From assembly GCF_004745865.1 (NCBI RefSeq), contig NZ_SRKZ01000006.1, positions 186,001 through 250,000 of the forward strand: a stretch of DNA of 64,000 bases. Reading direction: 5' to 3'. Positions 11,066 through 20,498 of the stretch are shown here, one piece after another. A program made the position numbers and the translations under genes. The stretch comes from Hymenobacter wooponensis. Its GTDB lineage: Bacteria > Bacteroidota > Bacteroidia > Cytophagales > Hymenobacteraceae. The stretch's first letter is position 1. Each line of letters begins with the position of its first letter. The notes under the pieces were generated by a model that did not search any database, was not told the origin of the DNA, and saw nothing but the letters and a program-made list of their open reading frames with translations.

Positions 11066-12646
11066 TTAGAGTAGCGGAATATTGAACTGCTTGGAAACGT
11101 TTACTTGCTCCGTGTTGCCTTGGAAGTTCATACGCTGCACCTCTTTTACTTCGATGTACAGACGGTCACCTTCGCGAGCTGAGTTTACTACGCTGCTCAG
11201 GTCGACGTTAGGACCATTTACAGGTATAGTTGGTAGAGCAGGACGACGGCCACGTACCAGGGTTACTTCGTAGCGAGTTACACGGAACTTAGCATCGTCC
11301 GGCAGGAAGGTAGAGAAGCCGGCATCAGCTACGGCACGAAGCTGCATGTTACGCACAGCCGTGATAGGAGTACCCTGCTTTTCGTTAGCCTCGCGGCCAC
11401 CTACGATGCACTTAATTTCAGGCTTAGGAATCGGACGAACTTCGAACGTCTGCGAGCCGATAGCATTACCACCGCTGCTAACACTTAGCGTTACTTGCTT
11501 CGAGTTCGGTACCAGAGTAACCTCGCCCTTAGCTGAACCTTTAATTGTGCTAGCACCCGAAGCCGAGAAGCTAGGATCATACTGAGCACCTAGAGCAGGT
11601 ACCTGTACGCTCAGCTTGTTACCGCACTTGAAATAAAGAGCTTGTACAGAAGCCGACTGGATCTGCATTACAGGCTTAGTAACAGTATAAGGAACCGTTA
11701 CTTTGAAGGTCGTGTCACGACCGTTCTGCTTGAAACGGATGGTGCCAGTCCACTGTGCCTTAGCGTTACCAGCTGCATCAAAGCTACCGGGGCGGGCCGT
11801 GAATTCAACTTTACCTTTACCGTCAGATCCTACTGACAGGGGCGAACCATTCAGCGTCATGCTTGGGTTCAGGCCCGAAGCAGATGCCGTCAGAAACAAT
11901 TCTGCTTTGTATTTCGTACCAGCAGCAACGGTATTCGATTCTGCGCTAGCGAAGGCACCGATCTTGTCAAATACAATTACGCTACCACCAACCTTTGCGG
12001 CCTGTGCAGCTAATGCATCAGACTCGTACTTTAATACTTCGGCTTCTTTCTGAGAAAGAACAGCTAGTGCTGCTACAACAGGCGTGTTCTCGAAGTTCAG
12101 TTCAGCAAAATTCTTGCTTTTCTGCTCCGGATCAGTCACCATAGCATCTTCACGAGCATCAAGCGCTAAAGGACCAGCATTAGGAACGAATTGCTTGATG
12201 TAGGAAGAATACTTATTAAGTTCTTCCTTCATCTTATATGCCTCGCCATTACGGGTGCCACCAAGCATGGTGATGGCTACCTTGTCTTCGGCGCTCATAT
12301 TTTTAAATTCGTTTTTGCCTTTGTTCTCCGTAGCGGTGAGCAGTTTGCTACGTACCTCGTCCAGATACGAAACCATTTGTTTCGTACGGTCCCGGATCTC
12401 CTGGCTCTGCTTCAGAACTGCAAGGTCCCGAGCCTGGTTACGGTTCTTTTCAACTTGCGCTTGAATTCCTTTTACTGCTCCTTCGTTCGCATTCGATACT
12501 TTATCGTTGATGGAGCCGAGGCTTTCGTCGAGGAATTTAAATTTAAGTAGAATTGCTGAGTTTACTTGAAGGGCCAGAAGAGCGGTGAGTACCAAGTACA
12601 TCATCCCGATCATCTTCTGCCGTGGAGTCTCTTTACCTCCCGCCAT
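11066..12646 (-). CDS. gldM: T9SS motor protein GldM/PorM
   Basis: A 526-residue inner-membrane protein with one N-terminal transmembrane helix (MIGMMYLVLTALLALQV) and a long periplasmic part made of a helical domain followed by several beta domains. With GldL it forms the proton-powered rotary motor that drives type IX secretion and gliding, and its tip contacts the PorKN ring. Length and architecture match the family. It lies 59 nt after gldL and 47 nt before gldN. Confidence 0.95.
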   Translation of the reverse strand: MAGGKETPRQKMIGMMYLVLTALLALQVNSAILLKFKFLDESLGSINDKVSNANEGAVKGIQAQVEKNRNQARDLAVLKQSQEIRDRTKQMVSYLDEVRSKLLTATENKGKNEFKNMSAEDKVAITMLGGTRNGEAYKMKEELNKYSSYIKQFVPNAGPLALDAREDAMVTDPEQKSKNFAELNFENTPVVAALAVLSQKEAEVLKYESDALAAQAAKVGGSVIVFDKIGAFASAESNTVAAGTKYKAELFLTASASGLNPSMTLNGSPLSVGSDGKGKVEFTARPGSFDAAGNAKAQWTGTIRFKQNGRDTTFKVTVPYTVTKPVMQIQSASVQALYFKCGNKLSVQVPALGAQYDPSFSASGASTIKGSAKGEVTLVPNSKQVTLSVSSGGNAIGSQTFEVRPIPKPEIKCIVGGREANEKQGTPITAVRNMQLRAVADAGFSTFLPDDAKFRVTRYEVTLVRGRRPALPTIPVNGPNVDLSSVVNSAREGDRLYIEVKEVQRMNFQGNTEQVNVSKQFNIPLL

Positions 12647-12705
12647 CTTGTCTTACCTATCTATATGGGGTGAACTAAACCTGAAGTTGTCAAGCAAGAC
12701 TAGCC

Positions 12706-13515
12706 TTAGCTGGTAGCGCGCATGGCGTTCAGCATGTTGCCGTACACGCGGTTGAGCGAGCTGAGGTTGGTAGTCAGGCTGGTAACTTCCTGCTTGAACT
12801 GCTCAGTCTCTTTACCGGCTTCAGTCAGGTTTTCCATAGCCTGCGACAGAGTGCCATAGAACTTGTTCATGGATTTGAGGTGCGTGTTAGCATCCTGCAG
12901 TTCCATTTCGTACACTGCATTCAGAGCGCCCAAGTTCTTGGTTACGTTCTGCACTTGCAGGTGGTATTCTTTAGCATCGCTCGTAGCGTCGGCCATAGCC
13001 GTCATAGCCTGAGCAGTTTTGCCGTAAGCCTCATTGATACGCTCCAATGACTGGGCAGCCGAACGAACTTTCGTCGTATACTCGTCGGTAGCGCTAGTAG
13101 CATCACCGAGAGTCGAGAGTTGCTGAGTAGTAGTGCTCAAGCGGTTCAGGCCCTGGCCCAGCGAAGCAATAGCCTCTGGAGTTACGTTAGCATCTTTCAG
13201 CATGTCGTCCAGCTTACGGGTCAGGCCCGTGCCGGTGCTGCTTTGCTCAACGAATTTATTGCTATTAGTAGAGGGGTCGTAACCTTCGCTCAGCTCGGGA
13301 TACACCAGTGACCAGTCTACCTCTTTAGCATTGGGTTGGAATGCGCTCAAGAAGAAGATCAGGGCTTCAGTGCCTAGTCCAACCATCAGCATTACGTCAG
13401 CACCTTTCCAGTGCAGAATTTTAAACAATGCTCCGATGATTACGACTGCGGCCCCGATGCCATACACCTTGGGCATAACCACGTCATACATGAAGTTACC
13501 GCCTTTTGCTGCCAT
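12706..13515 (-). CDS. gldL: T9SS motor protein GldL/PorL
   Basis: A 269-residue inner-membrane protein with two N-terminal transmembrane helices (about residues 17-34 and 41-58) and a long helical cytoplasmic tail. Glu50, in GLGTEALIFFLSAF, matches the membrane glutamate proposed to carry protons in GldL. The tail (residues 85-269) is rich in Thr/Gln/Asn heptads and likely forms a coiled coil. It lies between gldK and gldM, as in other T9SS operons. Confidence 0.95.
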   Translation of the reverse strand: MAAKGGNFMYDVVMPKVYGIGAAVVIIGALFKILHWKGADVMLMVGLGTEALIFFLSAFQPNAKEVDWSLVYPELSEGYDPSTNSNKFVEQSSTGTGLTRKLDDMLKDANVTPEAIASLGQGLNRLSTTTQQLSTLGDATSATDEYTTKVRSAAQSLERINEAYGKTAQAMTAMADATSDAKEYHLQVQNVTKNLGALNAVYEMELQDANTHLKSMNKFYGTLSQAMENLTEAGKETEQFKQEVTSLTTNLSSLNRVYGNMLNAMRATS

Positions 13516-13636
13516 GTTAGTAAGAAATTAAAAAAGAGAAGTTGGTGAGTTGATTGACTAAGAAGAAAAATGCAGAAGGTGTAAGTAGGGGGTCGTTAGG
13601 TTAAGAAACGAAGCTCAAGGACTTAGAAAGCAGAGC

Positions 13637-14656
13637 TTAGTTTAGGCTACCATTTGTTCCCATGCCAATTTGGATCATGGCAGTGCGGAAGCCGATATAG
13701 GAGCGGGCTGAATCTTGGTATTCGAAGTTGCGGGTGCCAGTTTCCAAGAAATAAGCGATGTCTTTCCAAGAACCACCACGCACTACTTTGCGGGGCTCGT
13801 TATCATCTGGGTTAGTTGGGTTCATGTCCCACACTACAGGTACAGAAGCTTCCATGTAAGCATCATCGCACCACTCGGATACGTTGCCGGACATGTCGTA
13901 AAGGCCAAAGTCGTTGGGGAAGAAGGCACCTACTGGTGAAGTGTAAGCGTAGCCATCAGATGCGTAGTCGCCGCGGCCAGGCTTGAAGTTAGCCAGCATG
14001 CAGCCTTTAGAGTTACGCAGATAAGGGCCACCCCATGGGTAAGTAGCGAGGTCACGGCCACCGCGAGCTGCGTATTCCCACTCAGCCTCCGAAGGCAAAC
14101 GGAAGTTAGGCGTAGGTGCCAAGCCGGCTTCTTCGTTGGCAGCATTCTTATGCTTAGTGCGCCAGTTGCAGAAATACTTGGCAGCAAACCAGTCAACACC
14201 TACCACAGGGTAGTCGTCGAAGGCTGGGTGAGTATAATAGTACTCCATCAGCGGATCACCCATGTGGTAAGTGAAGTCACGCACCCACACCGTAGTATCA
14301 GGATAGAGCTCCGTCATTACATACTCTTCCCCTAAGACATCAATGGAGTCTTGGCGAATAGCGTTCATAAACTGACGATACTCATTGTTGGTAATCTCGG
14401 TCTCATCCATGTAGAAGCCGGCAATAGTTACCTGCTTATTCATGTTGACCATAGAGGCCGAAATGTCTTGGTCGGTCTGTCCCATGTGGAACGTACCGCC
14501 TGGGCATGGCACCATACCATAAGGAACCTCCTGTGGATTGAACTCAGGACGATCCTCAGCTCCGACTAGGTCGCCTTGCGGTCCTTTGCCAAAACCACAG
14601 CCTCCCAGCAAGAGCGTCGAGAACGCAACGAGAGGCAAAATGAGAAACTTGTTCAT
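13637..14656 (-). CDS. gldK: T9SS lipoprotein GldK/PorK
   Basis: A 339-residue outer-membrane lipoprotein (lipobox LLLGGC) whose body is a formylglycine-generating-enzyme-like (SUMF1) fold. Motifs include FHMGQT, FRLPSEAEWEYAARGG, YDMSGNVSEWCDD and RKVVRGGSWKD. GldK/PorK makes the periplasmic ring with GldN. I start at the ATG at 14656 because it begins a clean lipoprotein signal. The longer frame to 14749 overlaps the predicted promoter. It is first of the gldKLMN block, with its own promoter at 14719-14749. Confidence 0.94.
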   Translation of the reverse strand: MNKFLILPLVAFSTLLLGGCGFGKGPQGDLVGAEDRPEFNPQEVPYGMVPCPGGTFHMGQTDQDISASMVNMNKQVTIAGFYMDETEITNNEYRQFMNAIRQDSIDVLGEEYVMTELYPDTTVWVRDFTYHMGDPLMEYYYTHPAFDDYPVVGVDWFAAKYFCNWRTKHKNAANEEAGLAPTPNFRLPSEAEWEYAARGGRDLATYPWGGPYLRNSKGCMLANFKPGRGDYASDGYAYTSPVGAFFPNDFGLYDMSGNVSEWCDDAYMEASVPVVWDMNPTNPDDNEPRKVVRGGSWKDIAYFLETGTRNFEYQDSARSYIGFRTAMIQIGMGTNGSLN

Positions 14657-14718
14657 GTGAGGAAGAGAAAAAGACTTTTCAGGCGGCGATACCCAAAGAT
14701 TACAATTTTGTGAGTCGG

Positions 14719-14749
14719 CAAATCTAGCTATTTGTACGTTCGTACGCAA
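14719..14749 (-). promoter_or_regulatory. Promoter of gldKLMN
   Basis: On the minus strand, TTG (14749-14747), a 20-nt spacer, then TAGATTTG (14726-14719), matching the Bacteroidota -33/-7 pattern TTG-N19-21-TAnnTTTG. The start codon is 63 nt downstream. It implies gldKLMN can be transcribed independently of porP. Confidence 0.65.
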
Positions 14750-14895
14750 GCCTTTTGCTCAATGCATTCCGAATGTTTTTAAACCGAAGCACGCGTCGGT
14801 TAAACGATGGAAGGCAAGGAGTTAGTACAGGGAAACCAAAATTCATAGATAACACGTACTCAGGGCGCCCATAAACCCTGTTTTTAGCTTTTTAT

Positions 14896-15888
14896 TTAAA
14901 AGCTGTAGCGTGGAGTGCGAATTGCAGGCTTAATCGAAAGCCCTGGCTTAGGCAGACGGTAAGACAGCAAAATCTCAAATGAGTTCAGAGCACGGGCATC
15001 TGGGTTAAATGCAACTAAGTCGTAGGCTAGTCCCACGCGCATAGCGTTATCCTTAGCAAAACTCAGGCCAGCCATACCCGTGAACGACTCATCATACCGA
15101 TACCCAATTCCACCCCAAAAACGGTCGTTGAAAGTAGCACGTGCGCCCACCTCATATGAGTTGTTTTTCAACGCAAACTTATTGTTGTCCCCGAACTTGC
15201 CCGGCAGCACCATTTTTACCAACACCGTAGGTGTTACCACAACGGAAGAAGAGGCCTCAATATTGTAACCAGCAGTAAGATAGGCATGGTTCTCATTGAT
15301 ATATTCAGCCGTTTTACCTCCAGCTACTTCGCTCTTAAACTTATAACCGGCTCGGAGTAGGTTATTGAAGTTCAACCCAGCATACAGCTTTTCTGACTCA
15401 TACCATACTCCAGCACCAGCGTCAAACTTTTGGTCTGATCCTTCCCGCGGTATCTTAACGTCTCCTTCGTCTATAAAACGGTATGAGCCCTGGTAAATAT
15501 TATTAAATATAGCTTGCACCCCTAGACCTAACCGGCCCTCTCCCACTTTAATATGCTTGGAGTATGAGAGTTGCGCGTTAGTCGTGGAAAGCTGCGCTAC
15601 CTTATCGCGGTAAATGCCAATACCCAAACCGCCACCAATTGCAGCTATTGGCAAAGAGGCGGTTAACGAAGCTGTTTGCAGGGATCCACCACTATCAAAA
15701 GTGGCGTCGTACCCATAATATTGTGAACGGCCAATTGCCGTTATTTCTCCCTGTCCCTTTATCCCGGCATACGCTGGGTTCAGGTACATCCCATTGAAGC
15801 CATAGTGGCTGAACTGAGGCTGTTGCTGGGCTAGCACAGATCCAGCAGTACTAAAAAATAAGAAAGCAGGAAGTAAAATCTTCTTCAT
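14896..15888 (-). CDS. porP: PorP/SprF family T9SS outer-membrane protein
   Basis: A 330-residue outer-membrane beta-barrel with signal peptide (cleavage after VLAQ). It opens with the family hallmark QFSHYGFNGMYLNPAYAG and ends with the barrel strand SFEILLSYRLPKPG. PorP/SprF proteins dock secreted T9SS cargo or link the core to the outer membrane. I choose the ATG at 15888, 22 codons inside the longest frame, for its signal peptide. It stands directly upstream of gldK in a porP-gldKLMN order, separated by a 239-nt spacer holding the gldK promoter. Confidence 0.9.
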   Translation of the reverse strand: MKKILLPAFLFFSTAGSVLAQQQPQFSHYGFNGMYLNPAYAGIKGQGEITAIGRSQYYGYDATFDSGGSLQTASLTASLPIAAIGGGLGIGIYRDKVAQLSTTNAQLSYSKHIKVGEGRLGLGVQAIFNNIYQGSYRFIDEGDVKIPREGSDQKFDAGAGVWYESEKLYAGLNFNNLLRAGYKFKSEVAGGKTAEYINENHAYLTAGYNIEASSSVVVTPTVLVKMVLPGKFGDNNKFALKNNSYEVGARATFNDRFWGGIGYRYDESFTGMAGLSFAKDNAMRVGLAYDLVAFNPDARALNSFEILLSYRLPKPGLSIKPAIRTPRYSF

Positions 15889-15941
15889 AGAAGCGGCTGA
15901 CCTCGCGTAAGTTACACAGGATTCAGGAAGACGGCAGCTTC

Positions 15942-15971
15942 CAAATGTATACAAAAAACCTCTGTAACCAA
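15942..15971 (-). promoter_or_regulatory. Promoter of porP
   Basis: On the minus strand TTG (15971-15969), exactly 19 nt, then TACATTTG (15949-15942), a full match to the Bacteroidota consensus. The chosen porP ATG is 53 nt downstream, which supports the shorter start. Confidence 0.75.
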
Positions 15972-16026
15972 TCCTGGATAAAGATCAAACGGGAAAACCA
16001 CCGTGGTAGTTCTCCCGCTCTCAGGA

Positions 16027-16857
16027 TCAAGCGCTTTGCTTACCGCTTTTGTTCTTTTCCTTACTACTGTCAGTTCCGTGGTGCAGTCGAATGTAGGCCT
16101 CAATTGCCCCCGTCATTGACGGGGCATTAGGTTGAGGGGCTTCGATATCTAACTCTAAGCCAGCATCAAGTACAGCCTTGGCAGTAGTTGGCCCGAAGGC
16201 AGCAATGCGAGTGCCGTTCTGCTCAAAATCAGGAAAATTGATGAAGAGCGAGCTGATGCCGGAAGGACTGAAGAAAGCAATGCAGTCGTACTTCACATCC
16301 GATAAATCGGACAGATCACTGGCAACTGTACGGTAGATTACCGCTTCTGTGAATTTGAAGCCATTGGCCCGCATGAACTCCGGGATATCGTCCTTGCGGA
16401 TATCGGAGCAGGGATACAAGAACTTCTCGCTCTTATGCTTCTTAATTACCTCAAACAGGTCAACAGCCGTACGCTGGCCTACGAATAACTTGCGCTTGCG
16501 GAGCACAATGTACTTTTGCAGGTAGTTAGCCGTTTGCTCAGAGATGCAGAAGTACTTCATCTCAGCAGGCATCTCAATCTTGGCTTCCTGGCACGTGCGG
16601 AAGAAATGGTCTACGGCATTACGGCTCGTGAATATGATAGCCGTATGATCAAGGATGTTGATCTTCTCTTTGCGGAAATCCTTATAGGAGACCGGCTGCA
16701 CCTCAATAAACTCACGAAAATCTACTTTGATGCCATACTTCTCGGCTATAGCAAAGTAGGGGGAAACGTCGTTCGTGGGCTTGGGCTGGGTGACAAGAAT
16801 GCTGGAGATACGCTTGGCATGACGGCCCGTCCCCGGTTTGTCGTTGCTTTCGGCCAT
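16027..16857 (-). CDS. hemD: Uroporphyrinogen-III synthase
   Basis: A 276-residue protein of the Bacteroidota-type HemD family, which closes hydroxymethylbilane into uroporphyrinogen III for heme and corrinoid synthesis. Recognisable pieces are ISSILVTQPKP near the N-terminus, TAIIFTSRNAVDHFF, the lariat-like CSDIRKDDIPEFM region, and FFSPSGISSLF with FGPTTAKA toward the C-terminus. I start at the ATG at 16857 (MAESNDKP), which matches family N-termini better than the longer frame to 16902. It follows the DUF4271 gene, an arrangement common in this phylum. The C-terminus is Lys/Ser-rich. Confidence 0.85.
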   Translation of the reverse strand: MAESNDKPGTGRHAKRISSILVTQPKPTNDVSPYFAIAEKYGIKVDFREFIEVQPVSYKDFRKEKINILDHTAIIFTSRNAVDHFFRTCQEAKIEMPAEMKYFCISEQTANYLQKYIVLRKRKLFVGQRTAVDLFEVIKKHKSEKFLYPCSDIRKDDIPEFMRANGFKFTEAVIYRTVASDLSDLSDVKYDCIAFFSPSGISSLFINFPDFEQNGTRIAAFGPTTAKAVLDAGLELDIEAPQPNAPSMTGAIEAYIRLHHGTDSSKEKNKSGKQSA

Positions 16858-16935
16858 AAGTAAAAAAGTAAGTCTAGGGCAATAAGTCGGCTTTGCGGAC
16901 ACTACTGAGCGGCAGCACCGATAGTAATGTGTTGT

Positions 16936-18120
16936 TCAGTAGGTAAAAACGATCAGCTTGAGCAGAATGACCAAGGGTATCACTTCTGTGGCGCAAAGGT
17001 ACGAAAACAAATGTAGATTCAGTAGAGATGCCTTTCTGTGTAGTGTGCGGGCCACGCGGATAACTGAACCCACCAACAGCAAGGAAACCACCCCGTTGGA
17101 TACCCACAATACTGTTTCTGGTAGCCGTTGGTTAAGCCCTAGATAGAGGAACATTACCAAAGGCAGAAACAGCCCCATAAATAAAATAGTGCGGATAAAC
17201 TCACGGTATTGTACCATAACTAGTTCGGTTACATCAAAAATGTATCCCATTAGCTCCAAAAACAGGTACTTCCCTATTACGAACCCAGCAATAAGCGCTG
17301 TGTATAGCAATACACGCAATACAATAGCTGACTCTGGCACATCAAACAGACGCCGCAGAATAACGATACTCTGAATGTTGGTATGAATAGCTACCAGAAG
17401 CAGAGCAAATGACAAGGAGAAAAGCAGCACTAGGCCCAGGTTGAGCCATGTAATAGTAGGCTTGGTTAGGAAATCTTGTTCAGCGGCAGCTTTTCCCCAT
17501 AGGCCTTCTACCTGATAGATACGGGCAAAGCCTGGTTGGTACGTAGCTCTAATTCCTCCGTAGGCCATACCAATTACAAGCAGAAAGCACAGAAATACCG
17601 TTTGCCCCTGATGGCCTCGGGGGCGTGGCTGCGCTAATAAAGGTGCGGCGGTAGGCTTACCCTTGGGCGCTACAGGCGAGGAAGCAACATTACTGAAAGA
17701 TGCCAAATTAGGCACCGCTTCCCCCTGCCATACACAAAGCAGATGAGGGCCGCTGGAAGAGCCCACCGGAAGCAGTTGAGCTAGATCAACAGTGTAAGAA
17801 GCAGGAGTACGGGCTGTGAATACTAGCCGGTTGTCGATAAATAAGCTCAGCCCCTGGCGTGCCGTGAAGCTGATAGGCAATGGCTTATTGGGCCTAATTG
17901 TCAGCCATTGGTAATAGGCATGAGCCGGAGCGTGGTAGTCAGGCAGATACAGAACCAACCGATTACCTTGCTCATCATGAATAAGCCAGTCGGCTGTAAG
18001 GCCGCCGCGCGGGGCAGAGGGTAAGGGTCGGTACTCGACTGCTGAGGCAAGCTGGCCTACGCTTAAGAGCAGCCCTAACAACAGCAGGAAAGCACGTATA
18101 GCAGAGAAGCGCACAGCCAT
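16936..18120 (-). CDS. DUF4271 family membrane protein
   Basis: A 394-residue protein with a signal peptide and an N-terminal extracytoplasmic beta-rich part (to about residue 150). A transmembrane segment lies near 170-190, followed by five or six helices (about residues 225-390). The C-terminal membrane half fits DUF4271, a Bacteroidota-specific family of unknown function usually found next to hemD, as here. The gap to the upstream transferase gene is 18 nt, suggesting cotranscription. Confidence 0.75.
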   Translation of the reverse strand: MAVRFSAIRAFLLLLGLLLSVGQLASAVEYRPLPSAPRGGLTADWLIHDEQGNRLVLYLPDYHAPAHAYYQWLTIRPNKPLPISFTARQGLSLFIDNRLVFTARTPASYTVDLAQLLPVGSSSGPHLLCVWQGEAVPNLASFSNVASSPVAPKGKPTAAPLLAQPRPRGHQGQTVFLCFLLVIGMAYGGIRATYQPGFARIYQVEGLWGKAAAEQDFLTKPTITWLNLGLVLLFSLSFALLLVAIHTNIQSIVILRRLFDVPESAIVLRVLLYTALIAGFVIGKYLFLELMGYIFDVTELVMVQYREFIRTILFMGLFLPLVMFLYLGLNQRLPETVLWVSNGVVSLLLVGSVIRVARTLHRKASLLNLHLFSYLCATEVIPLVILLKLIVFTY

Positions 18121-18138
18121 TATGGAGTAAAAAGTGGC

Positions 18139-19221
18139 CTAGGAAGCCACTCGCTGCTGAGCTGTACGGCTTTGGTAAACCCCCAGTAGAAAGCTTAACA
18201 GCACCGAGAACCCCACCAGCCCAATGATCAGCAACGTATTGCCCAGATAAGCGAAGTTAATAACGAAGAGAATTACTACCAGATTTAGTGCGCCAAGCAG
18301 CATTACAGTGCTGATCTGCTGGAAGCCCATAGCCAGAATACGATGGTGTACGTGGTTTTTATCTGGCGAGAAGGGCGAGCGACCCGCCATCATGCGCACA
18401 ATAAAGACGCGCAACGTATCGAACAAGGGTACGAACAGAATACCTACCGCTACGGAAGGCGCCGAAGAAGCAAATGGTTGCCCCACCTTCAGTCCCATTT
18501 CAATGAATTGGATGGTCAGGATGGAGACGATGAAGCCACACAGCAAGGAACCCGTGTCGCCCATGAAGATACTGGCCTTATGAAAGTTGTATCGCAGAAA
18601 GCCCAGCATCCCTCCTATCACACATACTGATACAAACGCGTAGTTCTGAAAGTTGGGCCCACCGTACTCGTAGAAGTAGTAGCCGAAGGTGCTAACAATA
18701 ATCAGCACGATAGTACCGGCTAGGCCATCTAGACCATCAATAAGGTTGATGGCATTGGTGATGCCCACAATGACTAGAAAGGTGAAGGCGTAGCTGATAC
18801 CGATAGGCAACTCCTGAATACCTAGAATGCCTTGGAAACTGGTGATGCGTACATCGGCCATAATCATAACGATGCCGGTGGCCAGCAACTGGCCTACAAA
18901 CTTCTTCGCAACGGAAATGGTCACTAGGTCATCTTTCAACCCCACGAAGAATAGCACAATACAGCCAGCTAGCAATTGCTGAATGCCGTGCGATAGGTCG
19001 GCGAAGATGGTGAGAGCCGACATGAAACCGGCAAACACCGCGACACCACCAAGGCGGGGAGTTAGGGACTCATGCACGGTTCGCACGTTGGGCGTGTCGA
19101 GCATGTTCTTCAGGTGGGCAATATAGATGATGGAAGGCACCGCAAACATCGATACCAGAAATGCCCAAAGAGAGGACAGGCCCAACTGAATTCCAAGGTG
19201 ACTCATGGTGGTTCGGCTCAA
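18139..19221 (-). CDS. WecA/MraY-family undecaprenyl-phosphate glycosyl-1-phosphate transferase
   Basis: A 360-residue polytopic enzyme that moves a sugar-1-phosphate (probably GlcNAc-1-P) from a UDP-sugar to undecaprenyl phosphate, starting a cell-surface glycan. Signature motifs are TPRLGGVAVFAG, NLIDGLDGLAG (catalytic Asp region), KASIFMGDTGSLL and HHRILAMGF. About eleven transmembrane segments are visible. An ATG five codons in (19206) is an alternative start. The TAG stop lies inside a GGCCTAG motif copy. The substrate is inferred from the WecA-like rather than MraY-like loops. Confidence 0.85.
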   Translation of the reverse strand: MSRTTMSHLGIQLGLSSLWAFLVSMFAVPSIIYIAHLKNMLDTPNVRTVHESLTPRLGGVAVFAGFMSALTIFADLSHGIQQLLAGCIVLFFVGLKDDLVTISVAKKFVGQLLATGIVMIMADVRITSFQGILGIQELPIGISYAFTFLVIVGITNAINLIDGLDGLAGTIVLIIVSTFGYYFYEYGGPNFQNYAFVSVCVIGGMLGFLRYNFHKASIFMGDTGSLLCGFIVSILTIQFIEMGLKVGQPFASSAPSVAVGILFVPLFDTLRVFIVRMMAGRSPFSPDKNHVHHRILAMGFQQISTVMLLGALNLVVILFVINFAYLGNTLLIIGLVGFSVLLSFLLGVYQSRTAQQRVAS

Positions 19222-19274
19222 GCAAAAACTACGCTCAACCGGTGATTTCCGATTGTAGCAATGAAAATATAGGC

Positions 19275-19694
19275 CTAGCTATGCAACACCCCAGAACGGT
19301 TGAGCATAGCTATATGGATGAGGTTATCGGGCACGATTGAATCGGGCACGAAGATGAATTTTTTATCGAAGATATTCTGGTCGCGGTAGTAGCTTACCCA
19401 GTACTGGTTGTTCAAGTGAAACAGGGCTGGGTCAATGGGCTCGATGGGCACGGCCGTATGAGGCTCCACTTCAAGTAGCACATGCCGCAAGGTGGAAGTA
19501 CGAATGGTGTTGCCATCAGCCGGATCAATGCCATAGCCATTAGAGCTGACGATGACATTGCTTATGGAATACTCGTTGTGGTTGAGCAGGTATACCAGCC
19601 AGCCCGGCTTGCCTTCTTCCGTAGCGGCAGCATCTTCCGGCACAATGGCGATAGATACGCCTTCTACCGGATCAAATGAGATATCTTTCTTCAT
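19275..19694 (-). CDS. Conserved small soluble protein of unknown function
   Basis: A 139-residue acidic cytosolic protein without signal or membrane segment. It is beta-rich (GWLVYLLNHNEYSISNVIV, VLLEVEPHTAVPIEPIDP, YWVSYYRDQNIFDKKFIFVP), suggesting a small Ig- or sandwich-like fold. It lies 9 nt after lipB and 53 nt before the WecA-type gene, so cotranscription is likely. I do not recognise a functional family. The stop is a TAG within CTAGGCC. Confidence 0.65.
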   Translation of the reverse strand: MKKDISFDPVEGVSIAIVPEDAAATEEGKPGWLVYLLNHNEYSISNVIVSSNGYGIDPADGNTIRTSTLRHVLLEVEPHTAVPIEPIDPALFHLNNQYWVSYYRDQNIFDKKFIFVPDSIVPDNLIHIAMLNRSGVLHS

Positions 19695-19703
19695 GCTAAA
19701 AAC

Positions 19704-20498
19704 TCAAGAGCAGAGCTCGGCGCCCAATAATCCGGCCAAATGCAGCAGCAGGCGCTCCTGAACTTCTGAAATCGATACTACCTGGCCTAGCTCCTGCTGC
19801 AAGGACGTAACAGCTTTATCAGTGATGCCACAAGGCACAATGTGCCCGAAGTATGAGAGGTCAGTGTTTACGTTCAGGGCAAAACCGTGCATGGTTACCC
19901 ATCTACTACATTTTACGCCCAGCGCACAAATTTTACGAGGGTTGGTAGCTCCTTCCTCGAAATCGAGCCACACTCCAGTGAGCCCGTCGATGCGGCCAGC
20001 GTGCAGGTTGTAGTCAGCCAGCGTCAGAATTACGGCCTCCTCCAGCACCCGCAGGTAGCGATGAATATCGGTGAAGAAGTTGTCGAGGTCGAGGATGGGG
20101 TATCCTACTAGTTGACCAGGACCGTGGTAGGTGATGTCGCCGCCACGATTGATACGGTGGAAGGTAGCGGCGTGGGCAGCTAGGCCAGTCTCATCAAGCA
20201 ACAGATGCTCTGGTTTACCACTCTTACCCAAGGTATACACGTGCGGATGCTCACACAGCAGCAGGTGATTAGGTGTAAGCTCGAGAGGCTGGTTAGCTTC
20301 CTGAGCAGCGCGATTCCGAGTTTTAATCGCCAGTGTATCAGCCAGCAGTTGCTCCTGCAGTTCCCACGTAGGAACATAGTCGACTAGGCCTAGCCGACGG
20401 ACTTGCAGTTGTCGGTTTTGCCCCGGCAGCGCAGGCGCTATCGTCGGAGTGGCCGCCACTTGGGTGGTAGGTGCTACGCAGGCTGAAAGAAAGTCCAT
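19704..20498 (-). CDS. lipB: Octanoyl-[acyl-carrier-protein]:protein N-octanoyltransferase
   Basis: A 264-residue LipB that transfers octanoate from ACP to lipoyl domains, the first step of lipoate assembly. It shows the family motif RGGDITYHGPGQLVGYPILD and the catalytic-Cys region GHIVPCGI, preceded by HGFALNVNTDL. The first 33 residues are an Ala/Pro/Thr-rich extension not usual for LipB, and a later start cannot be excluded. A TTG-N19-TACCTTTG promoter lies about 290 nt upstream at 20781-20810. Confidence 0.92.
   Translation of the reverse strand: MDFLSACVAPTTQVAATPTIAPALPGQNRQLQVRRLGLVDYVPTWELQEQLLADTLAIKTRNRAAQEANQPLELTPNHLLLCEHPHVYTLGKSGKPEHLLLDETGLAAHAATFHRINRGGDITYHGPGQLVGYPILDLDNFFTDIHRYLRVLEEAVILTLADYNLHAGRIDGLTGVWLDFEEGATNPRKICALGVKCSRWVTMHGFALNVNTDLSYFGHIVPCGITDKAVTSLQQELGQVVSISEVQERLLLHLAGLLGAELCS

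Noticed and set aside
15990-16017. Terminator downstream of hemD
   Set aside because: The inverted repeat CGGGAAAACCACC/GGTAGTTCTCCCG has two mismatches and no T-run; too weak to list as a feature.
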